From: Diphasiastrum complanatum
Lineage: Eukaryota > Streptophyta > Lycopodiopsida > Lycopodiales > Lycopodiaceae
Length of the DNA stretch: 64,000 nt
Reading direction: 5' to 3'
Assembly: GCA_029204225.1 (NCBI GenBank)
Contig: CM055107.1
Span: 25,627,391 to 25,691,390 of the forward strand
Positions 60,572 to 64,000 of the stretch are shown here, in pieces. How positions within the stretch are numbered: the first letter of the stretch is position 1; each line of letters begins with the position of its first letter. The notes under the pieces were generated by a model that did no database searches, was not told the origin of the DNA, and saw nothing but the letters and a program-made list of their open reading frames with translations. Both the position numbers and the translations under genes were made by a program.

Positions 60572-61000
60572 TGTTACAAACTTACTTACAACAAACCTCC
60601 AGGTGCCGGTTAACCACAAGAGACCGAACGATTCACGTTCCACCTCGCCATAGGACCTAATCCGGGTCCACCCATCGTGCCCTGGCCTGTGACCGTATCA
60701 AGCTGGATCCGACCTCCATCCCAGACGGCGTCCCATACCACCGCCTAGGCTCTCAACCATCTCCTCCCTCATGCTAGCAAACATCCTAACCGTGCTCACG
60801 CTTTCCATCCACCTCCTCCTAGGTAGATAGAATGGATGGCTTGTATACCTCCAAGGAGAGAGACTCCAAGCCATGTGCACACCTGGATCATGACACGTGG
60901 CAACCATGCAGGTTCACGAGTCACTGGTCAAGTCTACAGGCCCAGTCATCGTCCAGTCTCAAGTCTGGGTTTGGGACCCAAGGGAGTTGGGTCCGTAACA
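60572..61000 (-). repeat. 5' LTR of the gypsy element
   Basis: 429 bases with perfect 6-bp inverted ends TGTTAC...GTAACA. No second copy was found in the window, consistent with loss of the 3' end of the element. Confidence 0.82.
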
Positions 61001-61560
61001 AGTGGCCACAACGTTGTGGACTATTTCATGGGGTCACCAGCACTCATACCCTTTTTATCCGACTTGACTGTTTCTCCCACCACTCTCTCTGATCATTCCT
61101 TACTTTCCATCCACTTGGACTCAATGTTGGGTCTATCTCCATCTAACCCCTCTCCTATGGAATGTGCCCCCAAATACACATTTAGCCATGAATATACACA
61201 TCTTTATCGAGAAGCTCTCTTCTTTATATTCTACAATTTTCCATATGATATCTCAATTCACTCCCAAGCATCGTTTCTCACTACAGCCCTTCATATCGTT
61301 GCTTCCATGACTTTCCCCATAAATGCTCCACACGCCTGGAGGTACGTCATCCTTACCAACCTTGGTATGATGATGTATGCAAACAACTCCACTTACAAGT
61401 CACCTACAGTCCTTACCGTTTTCCCATCTTCATAATATCAAACATTTATATTGTTATATGTGTCAGTACAAAAAACACTCATATGAGACCTCTGAAGGGA
61501 AGCGTCTTGTAGATCTTCTTTATAGTTCTTCCTCTGGTGCTGGACGCGGCGAATGTAATG
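61001..61560 (+). mobile_element. L1-like LINE relic E (endonuclease C-terminal half)
   Basis: It starts at the LTR border with SGHNVVDYFMGSP, then TVSPTTLSDHSLLSIHL and an Asp/Tyr-rich tail. The protein and DNA are clearly related to relic A at 4360-4920. It stops being alignable at about 61520-61560, where chromovirus sequence of the opposite strand begins. Confidence 0.78.
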
Positions 61561-64000
61561 AGCCGAGTCCATAACTCTCCCCGACACAAAAAAAAGACCC
61601 AACTGCCGAAAAGATAACCGGATCAAGTAGCAGCAAGCCCTGGTGCATCAACAGCTAGAGGAACATCTGATGTAGAGGAATCAACAAGTGCAGCAAGAGC
61701 ACGAGCTTGATCCGCAAGTAATGGTGTATGATAAAACACATCAATAGGCTCCCATGTAGCCTCCTCAATAGGACGACCATCCCACTAGACCAAAAACTGA
61801 ATCTGCCGGCGGCGTCGACTATGGTATAGATGGACCTGTAATATAGCAGCAGGTAAAAATGGAAATAACTCTGGAGCAGTAGGAAACTCAGCATCACAAG
61901 GAGCGTCATCCTCAATAGCAGCACGTAATAAACTGACATGGAATACATCACAGGCGCGTGTGGAAGCAAGAAGCTGTAAGCGATATGTAACTGGACTAAG
62001 AACCTCCACAATGCGATAAGGCCCATAATAATGTGGTGCAAGCTTCTCAGTAGAAGCATGGCCCTGGACAAAATGATGACGTGCAAACCGTAAGCGTAGA
62101 TAAACCATATCTCCAAGCTGAAACTCAACATGGAGGCGGTGACGATCAACTGAGGTCTGATAATGCTGCTGAACATGCTGTAAATGAGAACTGGCCCGAG
62201 TAATAAGCTCTCGAGCACCTGATAGAAAAGATGCAAGTGTAACAGGTGTATCCTCAGGAGGAAGAGGAATGCCAGGTAAAAGAGGTGCATAGCCATGAGA
62301 TAATAAAAATGGAGAGACAATTGTGCTGGTACTAACAGAGCTATTATAGCTATACTCTGCTAAACATAAATGCTGATCCCAATCTTTCCCTGAAGGAGTA
62401 ACAAAATGGCGCAAATAATCCTCAAGGATCCTGTTAAGGACCTCAGACTGCCCATCAGAAGTAGAATGATAAACAGAACCCATAAAAAGCTGAACATCCA
62501 AAATACGCATAAGCTCTGTCCAGAATATAGATGTAAGCTTACTATCCCGATCAGAAAGGATAGTACGAGGAAATCCATGCAGGCGGAAAATCCCTGATAG
62601 GAACAAACGTGCACACTGCTCTGCTGTGATAGTACTGCGAACTGGGATAAAATGTGCCTGTTTCGAGAACCTGTCAACTACCACCATAGATGAATCGTGA
62701 CCACGCTGGGTATGGGGAAGGCCAAGGATAAAGTCCACTGGCGATGAGGAATAGGTGAGTGGCTAACCCAAGAAACATACGAACATGATGAATATCAGTA
62801 GGTATAGGCCAATCCTGGATGGCCTGAACCTTATGAGGGTCCAGACGAATGTGACCATTACAAATAAGAAAACCAAGAAACTCGATCTCAGAAACAGCAA
62901 AAGAACATTTAGACAACTTAGCAAATAACTGGTGGTGTACAAGTAACTGAAAGACCGAGGAAAGATGGGCAACATGCTCAGCAAGAGACTGAATGAAAAT
63001 AAGAATATCATCAAAATAAACCAAGACACAATGACCAAGAAGCGGACGTAAGACGTTATTCATCACATTCTGGAACGTAGGAGGGCCATTAGTAACACCA
63101 AAAGGAAGCACACGAAATTCATATAAACCAAGATGAGTACGGAAAGCAATCTTATGTTCGTCAGAAGGGTGCATCCTGATTTGGTAATATCCAGAACGAA
63201 GGTCTATCTTGGAAAAGATTTTAGAGGTACCGAGCTAGTCAAAGAGGTCATCCATGTGTGGAATAGGACTGATTACGAATAGTCAACTTATTTAAAGCAC
63301 GGTAATCAATACAAAGGCGTTTGGTACCATCTTTCTTATTAATAAGGAGAACAAGAGTAATGGTGGTAGCGTCGTAGGTTCTGAAAAGACAAAAGCATAC
63401 TGATGTAATAAGTCAGAAATCACCTGAGGAACAACTGCTGGTGTAGAGACTGGAGGAACTGGTACTGCCCGCTGAACACATAATAAGGCAGCACAATGAG
63501 CCTTCGGCAGGCTGCGAATAAACTGCTTCCCAGTAATCAACTGGAAGTCTCCCTGAGAATCAATGCCCACAAGTGAGTGTGTAACTGCATCATGTACAAA
63601 TGTCAATGTCTGCTGTGTCAAGTCCAGTGTAACGGCTCCAAGAGATGCAAAAAATCAGCACCAAGGATAAGATCATAACGCTCCATAGGGATAATGTAAA
63701 GATCTGCCTGTCCAGAGAAATCTCCAATGCGGTATGGTAAACGCTGAAACATCTGAGAACTAGGAAGTAGTAGTAGGGAGAGGTTGGCGGCAATCACGGG
63801 CAAGATGGTCAGGACTCTTACAACGAAATCAAAGACGCTTCTGCTGAAGATCAGCGAACTCTGCAGGCGCGTAACGTCGGTCGGACAAAAGCAGGTCGAG
63901 GAGTCGGAGGACGAGGAGTCGGAGGACGAGGAGGCGAAGGGGCAATGGAGAGAGCTGGAACAGAAGGGGCCAGTGTAGGGGTGAACGTAGTGGGAAAAGA
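61561..64000 (-). mobile_element. Chromovirus (Ty3/gypsy) 3' part, runs off the right edge
   Basis: Minus-strand order from the right edge: a zinc-knuckle trace at about 63855-63795 (FRCKSPDHLARDC, with a TGA where the first Cys should be); protease at 63803-63618 (YDLILGADFL); RT at about 63360-62760, with a broken palm start, then LPFGVTNGPPTFQNVM and VYFDDILIF. There is a direct jump to the integrase core and C-terminal domain at 62738-61785, and a chromodomain-like end to a stop at 61625-61623 (IQFLV, stop, WDGRPIEEATWEPIDV). RNase H and the integrase zinc-binding domain are missing. The rest of Gag and the 5' LTR lie beyond 64000. Confidence 0.85.
61785..62738 (-). CDS. Chromovirus integrase core, C-terminal domain and chromodomain start
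   Basis: A 317-codon frame from an upstream deletion junction. The DDE triad is visible as D22 (VVVDRFSK), D63 (ILSDRDSK) and E99 (TSDGQSEVLNR), with 35 residues between the last two as in retroviral-type integrases. Then the GDMVYLRLRF and GPYRIVEVLSPVTYRLQL motifs of the GPY/F region, and FHVSLLRAA. A TAG cuts the chromodomain after IQFLV; the frame continues with WDGRPIEEATWEPID. Intact catalytic residues do not make the element active, because RNase H and the zinc-binding domain are gone. Confidence 0.85.
   Translation of the reverse strand: MDFILGLPHTQRGHDSSMVVVDRFSKQAHFIPVRSTITAEQCARLFLSGIFRLHGFPRTILSDRDSKLTSIFWTELMRILDVQLFMGSVYHSTSDGQSEVLNRILEDYLRHFVTPSGKDWDQHLCLAEYSYNSSVSTSTIVSPFLLSHGYAPLLPGIPLPPEDTPVTLASFLSGARELITRASSHLQHVQQHYQTSVDRHRLHVEFQLGDMVYLRLRFARHHFVQGHASTEKLAPHYYGPYRIVEVLSPVTYRLQLLASTRACDVFHVSLLRAAIEDDAPCDAEFPTAPELFPFLPAAILQVHLYHSRRRRQIQFLV

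Larger units (their letters stand above)
56586..61000 (-). mobile_element. Ty3/gypsy retrotransposon, 3' part lost
   Basis: The minus-strand element has a complete 5' LTR (61000-60572), a primer-binding site, a leader of almost 1 kb (60556-59582), a long Gag-protease-RT ORF (59581-57569), then RT end, RNase H and a truncation at about 56586 before integrase. Breaks are a frame change plus small deletion just before the YLDD box, a stop near 57470 and a stop at 57187. The left end abuts LINE relic D and the right end abuts LINE relic E. Confidence 0.88.

Noticed and set aside
1-64000. tRNA, rRNA, CRISPR arrays
   Set aside because: None seen. The recurrent GGCTCTGATACCA and TGGTATCAGAGCC strings are retroelement primer-binding sites, not tRNA genes.

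Overview
This is plant nuclear DNA: long AT-rich introns, GT-AG splice sites, abundant Ty3/gypsy, Ty1/copia, LINE and hAT remnants, and many (CT)n microsatellites. The species cannot be fixed from the sequence. The SEC63 protein is diverged from the Arabidopsis family members I know, and a LINE whose layout looks like the restriction-endonuclease (R2/NeSL-like) class is present. Both suggest a non-seed or early-diverging vascular plant, but that is inference.

Two real cellular genes can be assembled, both on the minus strand. (1) A PASTICCINO2/PTPLA-family 3-hydroxyacyl-CoA dehydratase runs from its start codon at 24827 leftwards past position 1. Seven coding exons were found by hand (24739-24827, 18359-18444, 17882-17929, 10383-10471, 10196-10249, 522-589, 282-328). 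They join in consistent phase to 160 residues, including the catalytic Tyr/Glu pair; the 3' exons lie off the left edge. (2) A SEC63/ERDJ2 translocon subunit is represented by its last five coding exons (46490-46667, 46193-46312, 37812-37898, 37572-37700, 35843-36676). Its J-domain end was not found and is probably beyond 64000.

Layout: 1-24.8 kb is the dehydratase gene, with three introns of 6.3, 7.4 and 9.6 kb loaded with transposon relics. 24.8-35.8 kb is intergenic; it holds nested inverted repeats, a possible LTR and a degenerate LINE with N-terminal zinc finger, RT, CCHC and putative endonuclease segments. 35.8-46.7 kb is the SEC63 3' half, with an 8.3-kb intron carrying gypsy fragments on both strands and a tandem 472-bp duplication; a smaller intron carries a decayed duplicate of a SEC63 exon. 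46.7-64 kb is a transposon graveyard: a non-autonomous LTR element, a hAT transposase relic, L1-like LINE pieces, a gypsy element with one 5' LTR, and the 3' part of a chromovirus running off the right edge.

No tRNA, rRNA, CRISPR array or bacterial-type operon was seen. The window is best read as two expanded housekeeping lipid/secretory genes embedded in nested, mostly dead mobile elements. I did not find a convincing new cellular system; the most unusual items are the R2-like LINE, the SEC63 exon duplication and several non-autonomous retroelements.
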